A model generated the notes under the pieces. The model was not told the DNA's origin and ran no database searches. It worked only from the letters and a program-made list of their open reading frames with translations. This document shows positions 1 through 8,716 of a DNA stretch of 64,000 bases, piece by piece. Both the position numbers and the translations under genes were made by a program. The DNA is taken from contig JAEDDH010000001.1 in NCBI GenBank assembly GCA_016293845.1, forward strand, positions 310,001 through 374,000, given 5' to 3'. Source of the stretch: Bacteroidales bacterium. GTDB taxonomy: Bacteria; Bacteroidota; Bacteroidia; Bacteroidales; UBA3824. How positions within the stretch are numbered: the first letter of the stretch is position 1; every line of letters begins with the position of its first letter.

Positions 1-1783
1 CGCTCATATCTATGCGAATGAGCGCGTCTTTACTATCAAATAGAAATTCAGCTAAAATCTTGGCTAACTGTGTTTTACCTACACCTGTAGAACCAAGGAA
101 TACGAATGTGCCAATCGGTTTATTGGGGTCTTTAAGTCCGGCGCGATTGCGTTGAATAGCCTTGACTATCTTTTCGATAGCCTCGTCTTGACCAATTACT
201 TTCTTTTTAAGCTCATCGTACATATTTTTGAGACGTTGTCCCTCTGCCTGAGCTATACGGGTAACGGGTACACCGGTCATCATTGCAACAACTTGCTCTA
301 CATTGGCTTCGTCAACCACTTCGCGCTTGTTTTCAAGGTCTTTTTCCCATTTCTCTTTTTCTTGATCAAGAAGTTTGAGAAGTTCTTGTTCTTTGTCTCT
401 GAAACTTGCTGCAAGTTCAAAGTTTTGACTTTTAACGGCTTTCACTTTTTCCTCACGAGTGCCGTCGATTTGTTTTTCAAGTTCGTCGATACGCTGTGGA
501 ACTGTTATTTTAGAAATGTGAACACGCGAACCAGCCTCGTCGAGAGCGTCGATAGCCTTATCGGGGAGATGACGGTCACTGATGTAGCGGTCGGTAAGTT
601 TTACACATGCTGCAATAGCCTCGGGTGTATAACGCACATTGTGATGTTCTTCGTACTTGTCTTTGATATTGTTAAGAATCTCAATTGATTCTTCAACAGT
701 GGTGGGCTCAACAATGATTTTTTGGAAACGACGTTCCAAAGCGCCATCTTTTTCAATGTATTGACGGTACTCATCTAATGTAGTTGCGCCTATGCACTGA
801 ATCTCGCCACGAGCGAGAGCCGGTTTGAGTATGTTGCTTGCGTCAAGCGATCCCGAAGCCGAACCCGCGCCCACAATATTGTGAATTTCATCAATAAACA
901 AAATAATGTTAGGATTTCGCGAAAGTTCGCCAAGTATAGATTTCAACCTCTCTTCAAACTGTCCACGATACTTTGTACCAGCCACAATAGCTGCAAGATC
1001 GAGCGAAACCACACGTTTGCCATAGAGCACACGAGAAACTTTCTTTTGCACAATTTTCATAGCAAGTCCCTCAGCAATAGCTGATTTACCCACACCAGGC
1101 TCTCCAATGAGCACAGGGTTGTTTTTTTTGCGGCGGCTGAGAATCTGAACAAGGCGTTCAATCTCTTTAGCACGTCCTACAATAGGATCTAAACGGTTTT
1201 CTTCGGCTGCCTTGGTGAGGTCTACGCCAAAATTATCTATAACGGGAGTTTCCGAATTGGTATTACCTTGGTTCGAACGGTTGTTGTCCTCGTCGTCAAA
1301 GTCATCATCATCCTCGTCGTCGTCGGTAAATCCTGCCTCAAAGGTGGGATTAATTGTAAACCGTTCTCTAAGTTTTTCGTAATCAATATTATTAGCTTGA
1401 AACATAGTAGCTACTGTGTTTTCCTTGTCTTTGAGTATTGTAAGCAAAAGATGTTCGGGACCTGCTTGTTCGGCATGTAAAGCCTTTGCTTCCGATGACA
1501 CTTGGTTTAATATCCTCTGCGATGATTTGGCAAATGGAATATATTCAGCCTCACCCGGAAGCAACATCTTGTCGCGTCGCAACTGACGCTCTATCGATTT
1601 TTTTGCCTCCACGGTATTGATTCCTACTCCTTGAATCACTTGCATAAGGTCAAAATCACCATCACGCAACATGCCAAGAAAAAAATGTTCGGGCAGTATT
1701 TCATTGTCGCCCAAGCGTATAGCCTCTTCTTTGCTGTATAATAAAATGTCTTTAAGTCTCTCCGAAAATTTTGAATCGTCCAT
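1..1783 (-). CDS. clpC: ClpC-type HSP100 AAA+ ATPase (5' part; C-terminus beyond window)
   Basis: This is an unfoldase of the HSP100/Clp family, expected to feed proteins to ClpP or remodel them in the cytoplasm. Read from the ATG at 1783, the protein starts with a double Clp N-domain (about residues 1-145) and an acidic linker. The first AAA+ module follows, with Walker A GEPGVGKSA near residue 225 and Walker B ending IDEIH. A UVR-like middle segment and the start of the second AAA+ module (GSTGVGKT near residue 558) come next, and the reading then leaves the window. The short middle domain fits ClpC better than ClpB, whose coiled-coil M-domain is long. A Bacteroidota -7 element lies at 1808-1815. 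A second HSP100 gene with its own ClpS adaptor is at the other end of the window, so this one probably has a different substrate set. Family call firm; ClpC rather than another Clp is an inference from domain layout. Confidence 0.93.
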   Translation of the reverse strand, partial: MDDSKFSERLKDILLYSKEEAIRLGDNEILPEHFFLGMLRDGDFDLMQVIQGVGINTVEAKKSIERQLRRDKMLLPGEAEYIPFAKSSQRILNQVSSEAKALHAEQAGPEHLLLTILKDKENTVATMFQANNIDYEKLRERFTINPTFEAGFTDDDEDDDDFDDEDNNRSNQGNTNSETPVIDNFGVDLTKAAEENRLDPIVGRAKEIERLVQILSRRKKNNPVLIGEPGVGKSAIAEGLAMKIVQKKVSRVLYGKRVVSLDLAAIVAGTKYRGQFEERLKSILGELSRNPNIILFIDEIHNIVGAGSASGSLDASNILKPALARGEIQCIGATTLDEYRQYIEKDGALERRFQKIIVEPTTVEESIEILNNIKDKYEEHHNVRYTPEAIAACVKLTDRYISDRHLPDKAIDALDEAGSRVHISKITVPQRIDELEKQIDGTREEKVKAVKSQNFELAASFRDKEQELLKLLDQEKEKWEKDLENKREVVDEANVEQVVAMMTGVPVTRIAQAEGQRLKNMYDELKKKVIGQDEAIEKIVKAIQRNRAGLKDPNKPIGTFVFLGSTGVGKTQLAKILAEFLFDSKDALIRIDMS

Positions 1784-1807
1784 ATTCTTTATTATGTTTT
1801 CAAAATG

Positions 1808-1815
1808 CAAATTTA
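1808..1815 (-). promoter_or_regulatory. -7 element of the clpC promoter
   Basis: On the minus strand this reads TAAATTTG, a full match to the Bacteroidota -7 consensus TAnnTTTG, 25 bases before the clpC start. No TTTG is present at the usual -33 spacing, so only half of the promoter is recognisable. Confidence 0.5.
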
Positions 1816-1917
1816 CACATTTTTTTGTTTTTTTCGGGGTTGATAGCTATATTTTTTATTAAAAAAGTTTAAACATATTGTTTTTTTTGCTAAATTGCAC
1901 ATTATTTAAATAGATAT

Positions 1918-2763
1918 ATGAAACGCTATACACTTATATTATTAGCCTTTCTCGCTGCATCGTGCGGTGGAGTAGGCAATCAAAATGATAATCAAAATCC
2001 GCCAGTGGAGGTTATTCCCGACACTTCTGCTGCAAGTATCGACTCCGAAAATGCCAACAAGGTGCTTGAATCTCTGCCTGCATCTCACGAAATTATTGCC
2101 CTTCTTGTCGACCATCCCGATGCAATGTTCGACGCCACGATTCTCAATAGCGAAACTCATTCTGCAAAATACAACACATCTATGAGCCGTTCGCTAAACC
2201 TTGGTGTTTATGGTGTTGATATGAGCTATGCAAGCCTTTTTAACCAAAATCAAACCGTCATAAAATATATGGCAGTGGTAAAAATAATGGCTGAACAACT
2301 CGGCGTTCTCAAATTTTTTGATGATGCCACCATGCAAAAAATGGAGCAAAACATGGACAATAAGGAAATGATGATTGAAATCATTTCAAACGCATTCTAC
2401 GACTCCGACAAATATCTTCTCGAAAACGGGCAACACGAAATCGCCGCTATGATTATTTCTGGAGCGTGGATTGAAGCTATGTACACCGCATTTCACCTAA
2501 CAAAAGGCGAATATTGCTTAAATCCGCCACTTTCATCGCGTATCTTAAAACAATGTAAATCAATAGATTTGATGATAAACTTTCTCTCTGAATACAAGGA
2601 CGGAGGGGTAGGGGAGATCAATGCTGACTTTTTAGCTATACAATCTCTTATAAATCAGGCAAATATCTCAATTAAAGACGATCTTTATTTCTGTTCTGAT
2701 AATGCTTTTAAATCTATTCGCGACAAAATAGCCGAAATCCGTGACCGTTATGTGGCGTTGTAA
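1918..2763 (+). CDS. Hypothetical SPII lipoprotein
   Basis: This is a 281-residue protein I do not recognise. The N-terminus is a clear lipoprotein signal: MKRY, a hydrophobic run, then lipobox LAASC with Cys at residue 16, followed by a polar Gly/Asn/Gln-rich linker typical of surface or periplasmic lipoproteins. The mature part looks mainly helical and has many Met, Ala and Ser residues. I see no repeats or catalytic motif. It is divergent from clpC, and the 134-base gap between them holds the clpC -7 element. The following gene has its own promoter, so this is probably a single-gene unit. A structural or adhesion-related lipoprotein is possible, but nothing visible decides it. Confidence 0.75.
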   Translation: MKRYTLILLAFLAASCGGVGNQNDNQNPPVEVIPDTSAASIDSENANKVLESLPASHEIIALLVDHPDAMFDATILNSETHSAKYNTSMSRSLNLGVYGVDMSYASLFNQNQTVIKYMAVVKIMAEQLGVLKFFDDATMQKMEQNMDNKEMMIEIISNAFYDSDKYLLENGQHEIAAMIISGAWIEAMYTAFHLTKGEYCLNPPLSSRILKQCKSIDLMINFLSEYKDGGVGEINADFLAIQSLINQANISIKDDLYFCSDNAFKSIRDKIAEIRDRYVAL

Positions 2764-2804
2764 TGTTAAAATTGTCTTTTAATAGTTAAACATTCAAAAA
2801 GTGT

Positions 2805-2835
2805 TTTGCTACCCAAATGCAGTTTTATACATTTG
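2805..2835 (+). promoter_or_regulatory. Consensus Bacteroidota promoter (TTTG-N19-TAnnTTTG)
   Basis: TTTG at 2805-2808 and TACATTTG at 2828-2835 are separated by 19 bases, the canonical sigma-ABfr layout. The expected transcript starts near 2842. This lies downstream of the upstream ATG-free extension of the next reading frame and upstream of the GTG at 2855, so it decides that start. Confidence 0.8.
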
Positions 2836-2854
2836 CAAAAAAAATAATCTTACT

Positions 2855-3625
2855 GTGAAAAATATAATTATCGGCTGTATCGTATTGATTCTTATCAGTT
2901 TGTGCTCAAACACCGTTAACGCACAAGATCGTGTTTTGGAGGTGCATGGAAGGCTTGTTGACAATAAAGGCAACGGAGTTCAGTTTGCACACATTATCAA
3001 CCTCAAAAAATCAACAGGCACAATCTCTGACACCGCCGGACGTTTTAGAATTTTAATGATAGAATTTGATACAATTAAAATCACTTGTCTCGGGTTTGAA
3101 GACGCTGGATTTGCTCTTACAGGAAATAATATCTTACCCGAATCTAATGTAGTAACTATCAGTGATATAGTTTTAACACCAAAAATTTACGAACTCGGTA
3201 CGGTCAATATTTTTCAAGAACGGTGGAAATCGTTTCTTTACGACTATGCGCACCGAGAGGAAATAATCAACGCCGACAATCGCTATGTTGAAAAATGGTT
3301 CAACAAAATTATTAACCCTGAGGTGGTTAGGCAAATTTCACAGGCTGCAAGTTCGGGCATTACATTTACTAATCCCAATCGCAAACGCATTAAAGCCGAT
3401 AAACAAATTCGCCAATTTGAATACCAAGAAGAAATGAGCCGAATTGCCAACGAACGCTACAATCCTCAAGTAGTTTCTCAAATTACTGGTATTTCTGAAG
3501 AAGAGGCCGAAAAGTTTATCCGCTATTGCCGACTCAGCCGCGAATATATTCTCCAAAAAAACGACTACGATTTGTATATCATTATAACACAACTATATAA
3601 AGAATATTTAAAACTTCAAAAATGA
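2855..3625 (+). CDS. Secreted protein with N-terminal carboxypeptidase-regulatory-like beta-sandwich
   Basis: This exported protein of about 256 residues starts at GTG 2855. The frame is open further upstream, but the promoter sits inside that extension, and the GTG gives a normal signal peptide (V/M-K-N, hydrophobic stretch, cleavage near NAQ). The mature N-terminus carries a CarboxypepD_reg-like fold (EVHGRLVDNKGNGVQFAHI, then GTISDTAGRFRI), as found at the front of many Bacteroidota surface proteins. The C-terminal half is charged and helical with no recognisable enzyme motif, and there is no TonB-dependent receptor barrel. Its stop overlaps the next start as ATGA, so it heads an operon with the lipid A acyltransferase and comF. 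Its job is unknown; envelope-related is the most one can infer. Confidence 0.72.
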   Translation: MKNIIIGCIVLILISLCSNTVNAQDRVLEVHGRLVDNKGNGVQFAHIINLKKSTGTISDTAGRFRILMIEFDTIKITCLGFEDAGFALTGNNILPESNVVTISDIVLTPKIYELGTVNIFQERWKSFLYDYAHREEIINADNRYVEKWFNKIINPEVVRQISQAASSGITFTNPNRKRIKADKQIRQFEYQEEMSRIANERYNPQVVSQITGISEEEAEKFIRYCRLSREYILQKNDYDLYIIITQLYKEYLKLQK

Positions 3626-4539
3626 AAAAATTTTTTGACTACATAGGATATCTCGCATTCCGAATGCTCATTTTTTCGGTAAGAATTACACCTTTCCCAA
3701 TCCTTTATTTTTGGTCTGACGTAATTAGTTTCATAATTTTCAGAGTGATACGTTACCGCCGAAAGGTTATCAACACAAACCTCACTATGTGTTTCCCCGA
3801 AAAAACAGAAGAAGAAAAGAAAGAAATCCGTATAAAATTTTACCGACATTTTACCGACCTTCTCTTAGAAAGTTTCAAAGGTTACGCTCTCCCTGTAGAA
3901 AAACTTGCCGCACGCTATCCGTATGAAAACAAGGAACTTACCGAAAAATTATACAAAGAAGGGAAAAGTATGCTCGTGGCTTTTTCGCATTACGGCAACT
4001 GGGAATGGGCTACTCAAACTGTGGTTTACGAGCATAGTCACCACATGGCTGTTCTCTACAAACCAATGAAAAACAGATACATCGACAACTATATCAAAAC
4101 TTGCCGCGAACATCGTGGAACCCATCTTTGCCCTATCGACAAAACCAAATATATGTTTGCCATGCGCGAAAAACAGCCGATGGGCTTCGTTATGCTCGGC
4201 GACCAGAATCCGTCTAACACCAAACATGGTTTTTGGGTAAATTTCATGGGAATAGATACTTGCGTGCTTCACGGTATCGAAATGTACTCAAAAATGTTCA
4301 ACCTCCCTATAATATATTTAGAATCGCGCAAAGTAAAACGAGGACACTATCAACAATACATTTCTATGCTTGTGGAGGATCCTGAAAAATGCGCACCTGG
4401 CGAAATATCAGCTCTTTACATGCACAAACTTGAAGAATCACTTAAACGCGATCCCGCTTATTGGCTGTGGACTCACAAACGTTGGAAACACAAACGCGAC
4501 GAAAACGGTAAAGCCATAAGCAGCGAGTATTACAAATAG
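3622..4539 (+). CDS. Lipid A biosynthesis acyltransferase (LpxL/HtrB family)
   Basis: This is an inner-membrane acyltransferase that adds a secondary acyl chain to the lipid A precursor. It has 305 residues, normal for the family. It has an N-terminal hydrophobic anchor (about residues 10-40) and the catalytic HX4E motif in SHYGNWEW (His123, Glu128). Further conserved blocks are LGDQNP with the following GFWVNFMG, and a C-terminal WLWTHKRWK typical of bacterial LpxL/LpxM homologues. The start overlaps the preceding stop by four bases (ATGA) and comF begins six bases after its stop, so the three genes are probably co-transcribed and translationally coupled. Which lipid A acyl position it serves cannot be read from sequence, so no symbol is given. 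Confidence 0.92.
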   Translation: MKKFFDYIGYLAFRMLIFSVRITPFPILYFWSDVISFIIFRVIRYRRKVINTNLTMCFPEKTEEEKKEIRIKFYRHFTDLLLESFKGYALPVEKLAARYPYENKELTEKLYKEGKSMLVAFSHYGNWEWATQTVVYEHSHHMAVLYKPMKNRYIDNYIKTCREHRGTHLCPIDKTKYMFAMREKQPMGFVMLGDQNPSNTKHGFWVNFMGIDTCVLHGIEMYSKMFNLPIIYLESRKVKRGHYQQYISMLVEDPEKCAPGEISALYMHKLEESLKRDPAYWLWTHKRWKHKRDENGKAISSEYYK

Positions 4540-4545
4540 TGATTT

Positions 4546-5256
4546 ATGAAAATATTTAGCGTTATCAGACAGTCGTTTAAAGACTTAACAGATGTAGCAT
4601 ATCCCGATTTTTGTCTTGGTTGCGGAAAATCTCTCACCGACCACGAACATTCTCTTTGCCTTACGTGCCAGTTTCAACTTGCCGAAACAGGTATGCACAA
4701 ACACGAAACCAACGAAATCACAGAGCTTTTTTATAACAAAACACCTATTATTTATGGTTGCGCTTTCTTTAAATACATCAAAGGAGGTCTGTTGCAACGC
4801 CTTATTCACGATCTAAAATACCGAGGTCATCCCGAAATAGGAACTATTCTCGGCACTATTGCTGCCCAAGCCATCAAACAAAGCGAAACTTTCAAAAAAA
4901 TAGACTACATCATCCCAGTTCCTCTCCATCCGCGAAAACTAAAAAAACGTGGATACAACCAAAGCGAAAAAATTGCAGAAGGATTATCGCAAGTTCTTAA
5001 TATTCCGATTGATACCAATGTTTTAATAAAAACTACCTACAACGAAACGCAAACTAAAAAACACAGATTCGAAAGATTTCTCAATTCGCAAAATCTCTTT
5101 ACTGCCAACCGTTCTCCCAAATACGAAGGAAAGCATTATCTAATTGTAGATGATGTACTTACTACAGGTTCTACGTTAGAATCATGTATCAACGAATTGA
5201 AAACCATCCCAGAAATCAAAGTCAGCATATTTACCCTTGGCAGAGCTATTCAGTAG
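4546..5256 (+). CDS. comF: ComF family phosphoribosyltransferase-like protein
   Basis: This is a 236-residue ComF/GntX-type protein. The N-terminus has a four-cysteine zinc site (Cys23, Cys26, Cys38, Cys41). The C-terminal half is a type I phosphoribosyltransferase fold with the PRPP loop VDDVLTTGST near residue 200. It also contains the KKRGYNQSE segment characteristic of ComF. ComF is needed for DNA uptake in transformable species, probably acting with the helicase-like ComFA or DprA, but in many bacteria its role is untested. It is the last gene of an operon that begins at 2855. A short ComEC homologue lies 1.5 kb away, so two competence-type proteins sit close together, though on opposite strands. 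Confidence 0.9.
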   Translation: MKIFSVIRQSFKDLTDVAYPDFCLGCGKSLTDHEHSLCLTCQFQLAETGMHKHETNEITELFYNKTPIIYGCAFFKYIKGGLLQRLIHDLKYRGHPEIGTILGTIAAQAIKQSETFKKIDYIIPVPLHPRKLKKRGYNQSEKIAEGLSQVLNIPIDTNVLIKTTYNETQTKKHRFERFLNSQNLFTANRSPKYEGKHYLIVDDVLTTGSTLESCINELKTIPEIKVSIFTLGRAIQ

Positions 5257-5294
5257 GTTCTGCAGTTTTTATTGGTCGCGAAGCCGGTCTTCCT

Positions 5295-5852
5295 TTAATC
5301 AAAAAAACTTCCCTCGTTCATTTTGTAGGTCTTACCATCTGCAGCATTTTGCATTTTTGCTGCAAAATTGCCCGTAGCGTATTCGTTAAAGTAATTTATG
5401 TTAACATACCCTTCGGTAGCGTAATAGGTATCTCCGTTTTTATCGTAATAAAAAATTAGAGTTTCTGTTTTTAAATTGCCAAACGAAACGCTATCTTGCT
5501 GTGTTGTATCGCCCATCATTAATTCACCAAAAACTTCAAGAGTCTTTTTAGCATTGCCAATCGAAAGCGAATATAATTTTGCAGTTATATCCTTAACGCA
5601 AATCGAAATCCTTCCGCCTCCAGCTTTTCCTTCAATAGAAACCACTTTTTTTGTATCACCCAAAAACCTCTTGGTAAGTGCTGTGTCGATAGGTTCACAA
5701 AAAGAGACATCGCCCATCATAGTTATTGTTTCACTTCGGAATAAAGCCTTCATATACGAAGAATACAATTCCCAATCCTCACCATCGTCTTTGCTGCACG
5801 AAACCAAGGCAACAAACGAAATAAGTGTTAGATATAATGCAAGTTTTTTCAT
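5295..5852 (-). CDS. Hypothetical lipoprotein, related to the next gene
   Basis: The start at 5852 gives MKKLALYLTLISF and lipobox LVSC followed by SKDDGEDWE, a classic Bacteroidota lipoprotein leader. An in-frame ATG eight codons upstream would spoil the charged N-region. The mature part of about 165 residues is beta-rich, with segments such as ISICVKDITAKLYSLSIGN that match the plan of the neighbouring lipoprotein (a small-molecule or accessory beta-sandwich domain, then a Gly/Thr-rich C-terminal sheet ending near a Phe/Asp tail). The two genes are in the same direction and look like old tandem duplicates. Function unknown. Confidence 0.7.
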   Translation of the reverse strand: MKKLALYLTLISFVALVSCSKDDGEDWELYSSYMKALFRSETITMMGDVSFCEPIDTALTKRFLGDTKKVVSIEGKAGGGRISICVKDITAKLYSLSIGNAKKTLEVFGELMMGDTTQQDSVSFGNLKTETLIFYYDKNGDTYYATEGYVNINYFNEYATGNFAAKMQNAADGKTYKMNEGSFFD

Positions 5853-5897
5853 TTTTACGTACAAATTATGGTGCAAAGATATGCATTATTCAAACAA

Positions 5898-5930
5898 TAA
5901 AAAAGGGGCGAAATTAATATTTCGTCCCTT
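5898..5930 (-). terminator. Intrinsic terminator after the 5954-6571 lipoprotein gene
   Basis: A stem of about ten base pairs (GGGGCGAAAT with ATTTCGTCCC, one G-U pair) is followed on the minus strand by a run of Ts. It separates the two lipoprotein genes, so each is likely its own transcript. Confidence 0.75.
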
Positions 5931-5953
5931 ATAAAAAACAAATGAAAAATTTC

Positions 5954-6571
5954 TTATTTTGCTGTAACAGGTTTACCAAATACTTTGAATGAACCATCAG
6001 AAATAGTAAAAGTATCACCTGCCTGATTTCTCATAGTGGCAGTAAATGTACCAGTAGCATATACAGCTAAAAGATTAAATGTTACAGAAGCTTCTGTTGA
6101 GAAATAGTAAGTAGCACCACCTTCTGATTCGCCACTTGCACGGTAAATAATCATAGCATCTGTTTCTACATCAACAGCATCAGCTATAATATCTTTATAA
6201 TCCTTACCAGAAAGCAAATCAATAAGAGCCTGGTTTACGTTGGTATTTTTAGCAATCGACAAATCATAAGTACCACTTGTAGTACCTTTAATGTTAATTG
6301 CTAACTGTTTACCGTCTTTTGTACCCATAATTGTGGTAGTTCCGTTTTCCGATGAACCAAAAATGTTTGCTAATTTCGATGTGCCTGCTTCGCTTGACGA
6401 TTTTGACGAATAGAAACCGGCAGTAGAAGTGCTGAATTTTCCGTCTTTCACACTTGCACTTAATTCAGAAATTTTGCTATCTTCTTCATCGTCATCGTCT
6501 TTACACGATGTTGTAAATAATGTGGCTGCTGCAAGAGCAAATGCCATAAATCCTAAAGTTAATTATTTCAT
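5954..6571 (-). pseudogene. Lipoprotein gene with stop codon in signal peptide
   Basis: The mature protein reads cleanly from a lipobox FTTSC followed by KDDDDEED and about 180 beta-rich residues resembling the neighbouring lipoprotein. The natural start is the ATG at 6571, but the leader reads ATG AAA TAA TTA ACT TTA, so codon 3 is a stop where Lys is expected (MK-x-LTLGFMAFALAAA). The only alternative is the ATG at 6547, which gives a leader with no positive charge before the hydrophobic run. The rest of the frame has no lesion, so the stop is recent, or a weak internal start is used, or it is a sequencing error. A -7 element TAATTTTG lies at 6648-6655. Without the stop it would be an ordinary secreted lipoprotein of unknown function. 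Confidence 0.7.
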
Positions 6572-6717
6572 TTTTCGTTAAATTAATTGTTAGTGTTTAT
6601 TTTAAATATCTGTATACTAAATTTGGTTTAACCGAATTTTATAACGGCAAAATTAAAATAATGTTTTTATTTAACTCACTTTTTTAACCTTTTTTTGTTG
6701 TAAAATGTCATAATTAT

Positions 6718-8298
6718 TCAAGCAAAAAAAGTTTTTATAGTAGTTAACAAACTGATAATAAAAAAACAAGCCGCAGTTATTTTTATCCAAACAAACTTCT
6801 TATAATATATAAACACTACTAAGGATAAGATCATAGCATAAATAATAAAAGCCGTGCTATTGTCCATAGTTATATTTCTGATGCACGATCCTGGAAGCGA
6901 CTCTATCCATGTAACACTACCCACCATAAAACTGAGCACGTGTTTCAACAGCCAAAATATTCCATATCCCAACCAAGAAACCGAACTTGAAATCAACAAC
7001 GCAATAGCCAACATCATAATAACATACGCCACCGGAATTACAATAATGTTGGTCAATAAAAAATACACCGGAAACTGCCCGAATGTGCAGATACTCAGCA
7101 CCGAAGTACCAATTTGAGCCGCTATAGACACTAAAACTATGCCCAAAAAGTATTTCAAAATAGGATTGTCTACCGAATATTCTATGCTCTGAAATAGTGG
7201 ATTAAACGATACTATCGAAAGCACTGCTAAATACGACAACCCAAATCCAACATTGAATATCAAATAAGGATTGATAAATAACAATATAAAGCATGATAAA
7301 GCAATTGAATTATAAGTGGTTGAATTTCTACCAGTTGCATTGCCTATTGACATTATTGAGAACATCAGAGCCGCTCGGTTTACGCTTGAACTAAAACCGG
7401 TAACAGCAGCAAACAACCATATAACACTCAATACAATAGCACATTTGATAATTTTTTGGCGACGGGTGCGGTTCAAAAACTTCAATAGCATATCGGTAAT
7501 TAGCATAATTATACCCGTATGAAGTCCCGAAACAGCCAACACGTGCATAGCACCACTCGATTGAAATGCCGATTTGGTATCTTCGTCTAAATCGCTCTTA
7601 TATCCAAGCGTAAGAGCTTCTAATACAGCAAGTTGTTTATCATCAAAATCAAAACTTCTGTAGATATTTATAAGGTGTGATCGTATTTTGCAGCCATAAT
7701 AGCGTATTCCAGTTTCAAAAGCGGAATCCAATATAACATAACTATCGGATTTTATGTAACTTTGATAATATATACCTTGTTTTGCCATATAATTGGCGTA
7801 ATCAAAATCAGTAGGGGAGGAGGGGTTGTTCGTTATCCGTTGAATGCTGTTTTTCAATACAATAAGATCACCCATCTGTGGTGGTGGTTTAAGGCTGTCT
7901 TTTTGAAAATAAGCCAATATTTCAAACGCTTTGTTTCCTGCGCTGTCAAAAACTTGAAGTTGTGATTTCCACGATTTTGGCTTTTCTTCTGGATGCTGAG
8001 CCACCACGGCACAAAAACTATTGCCAACAATTTTATCTGTGTCAACAATCTTAGCGTGACGCATATCAGCCGTACCCGCTCCCAAAAACATAAAACACAC
8101 AAACGTAGACACGCCAAACATCATTCTGTAATACGACATTCCTCGTATTTTACGATTTGCCAAAAACATAAAACCTGCCGATAGTGCCACCACCGACCAG
8201 ACTATTATTACATTAGGATTGCAAAAATATTGAAACAGAATACCTACAATAAACGGTATCAGCAGTTTGATAATCAGAAACTTGTTGATATCACCCAA
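6718..8298 (-). CDS. comEC: ComEC/Rec2-type DNA uptake channel, short form
   Basis: This is a polytopic inner-membrane protein of 526 residues, the predicted channel for single-stranded DNA entry in natural transformation. The N-terminus has membrane helices and a small soluble domain (DUF4131-like). The competence core contains the signature HVLAVSGLHTGI near residue 250, then GFSSSVNRAALMFS, followed by further helices to the end. The C-terminal metallo-beta-lactamase domain of long ComEC proteins is absent, which is common in Bacteroidota. There is no ATG: the frame is open back to a TAG just beyond 8380, with TTG codons at 8375 and 8298. I chose 8298 because the protein then begins just before the first helix as in relatives. 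No pilus genes are nearby. Confidence 0.88.
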   Translation of the reverse strand: MGDINKFLIIKLLIPFIVGILFQYFCNPNVIIVWSVVALSAGFMFLANRKIRGMSYYRMMFGVSTFVCFMFLGAGTADMRHAKIVDTDKIVGNSFCAVVAQHPEEKPKSWKSQLQVFDSAGNKAFEILAYFQKDSLKPPPQMGDLIVLKNSIQRITNNPSSPTDFDYANYMAKQGIYYQSYIKSDSYVILDSAFETGIRYYGCKIRSHLINIYRSFDFDDKQLAVLEALTLGYKSDLDEDTKSAFQSSGAMHVLAVSGLHTGIIMLITDMLLKFLNRTRRQKIIKCAIVLSVIWLFAAVTGFSSSVNRAALMFSIMSIGNATGRNSTTYNSIALSCFILLFINPYLIFNVGFGLSYLAVLSIVSFNPLFQSIEYSVDNPILKYFLGIVLVSIAAQIGTSVLSICTFGQFPVYFLLTNIIVIPVAYVIMMLAIALLISSSVSWLGYGIFWLLKHVLSFMVGSVTWIESLPGSCIRNITMDNSTAFIIYAMILSLVVFIYYKKFVWIKITAACFFIISLLTTIKTFFA

Positions 8299-8664
8299 GA
8301 ATGATCTCTTACCGTATATGTCGCTCCGAGGTTTTATAGTTTTTGGTTTTAATGTGTTTCTCTCTCCTTTAACAAAAACTATGCTAAAATTGATAAAATT
8401 AATAGGAGAGAAGCCCTATTTAACATAACATTCAAATAAAACAGTTTTTAGCCCTTAGTACTGCATAGTATACCAAATATAATAAATAGGTTAATATGGC
8501 TAAAATAAGCCTTTTGGGAGTTTTTTCAAAAAAAATATAAAAGTCTCATAGTACGCTTATAATCATAATATGCTTAAAACACAATACGCTTACTTATAGC
8601 AATATAAACGATTTATTCGACACTTTATTTAACATAATATCAATTATCGGCAAAATTATCTACT
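8299..8664. other. Intergenic region between comEC and the gyrA-TPR operon terminator
   Basis: This is about 370 AT-rich bases without a convincing gene or RNA. It contains two copies of the 12-mer TATTTAACATAA at 8417-8428 and 8626-8637 and a purine-rich AGGAGAGAA patch near 8403. The comEC promoter must lie here but no full consensus is visible. Confidence 0.6.
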
Positions 8665-8697
8665 AAAAAAGCCGCAACTTTTACTGCGGCTTTTTTT
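8665..8697 (-). terminator. Intrinsic terminator of the gyrA-TPR operon
   Basis: The stem GCCGCA (8671-8676) pairs with TGCGGC (8685-8690). A-tract and T-tract on both sides make it usable in either direction. It sits 20 bases after the TPR gene stop. Confidence 0.88.
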
Positions 8698-8716
8698 ATA
8701 ATGTATCAAAATCAGC

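Noticed and set aside
152..688. A 178-codon plus-strand frame at the window start
   Set aside because: Antisense to the ClpC-type gene, which has all AAA+ motifs; Phe/Cys-rich sequence is a shadow.
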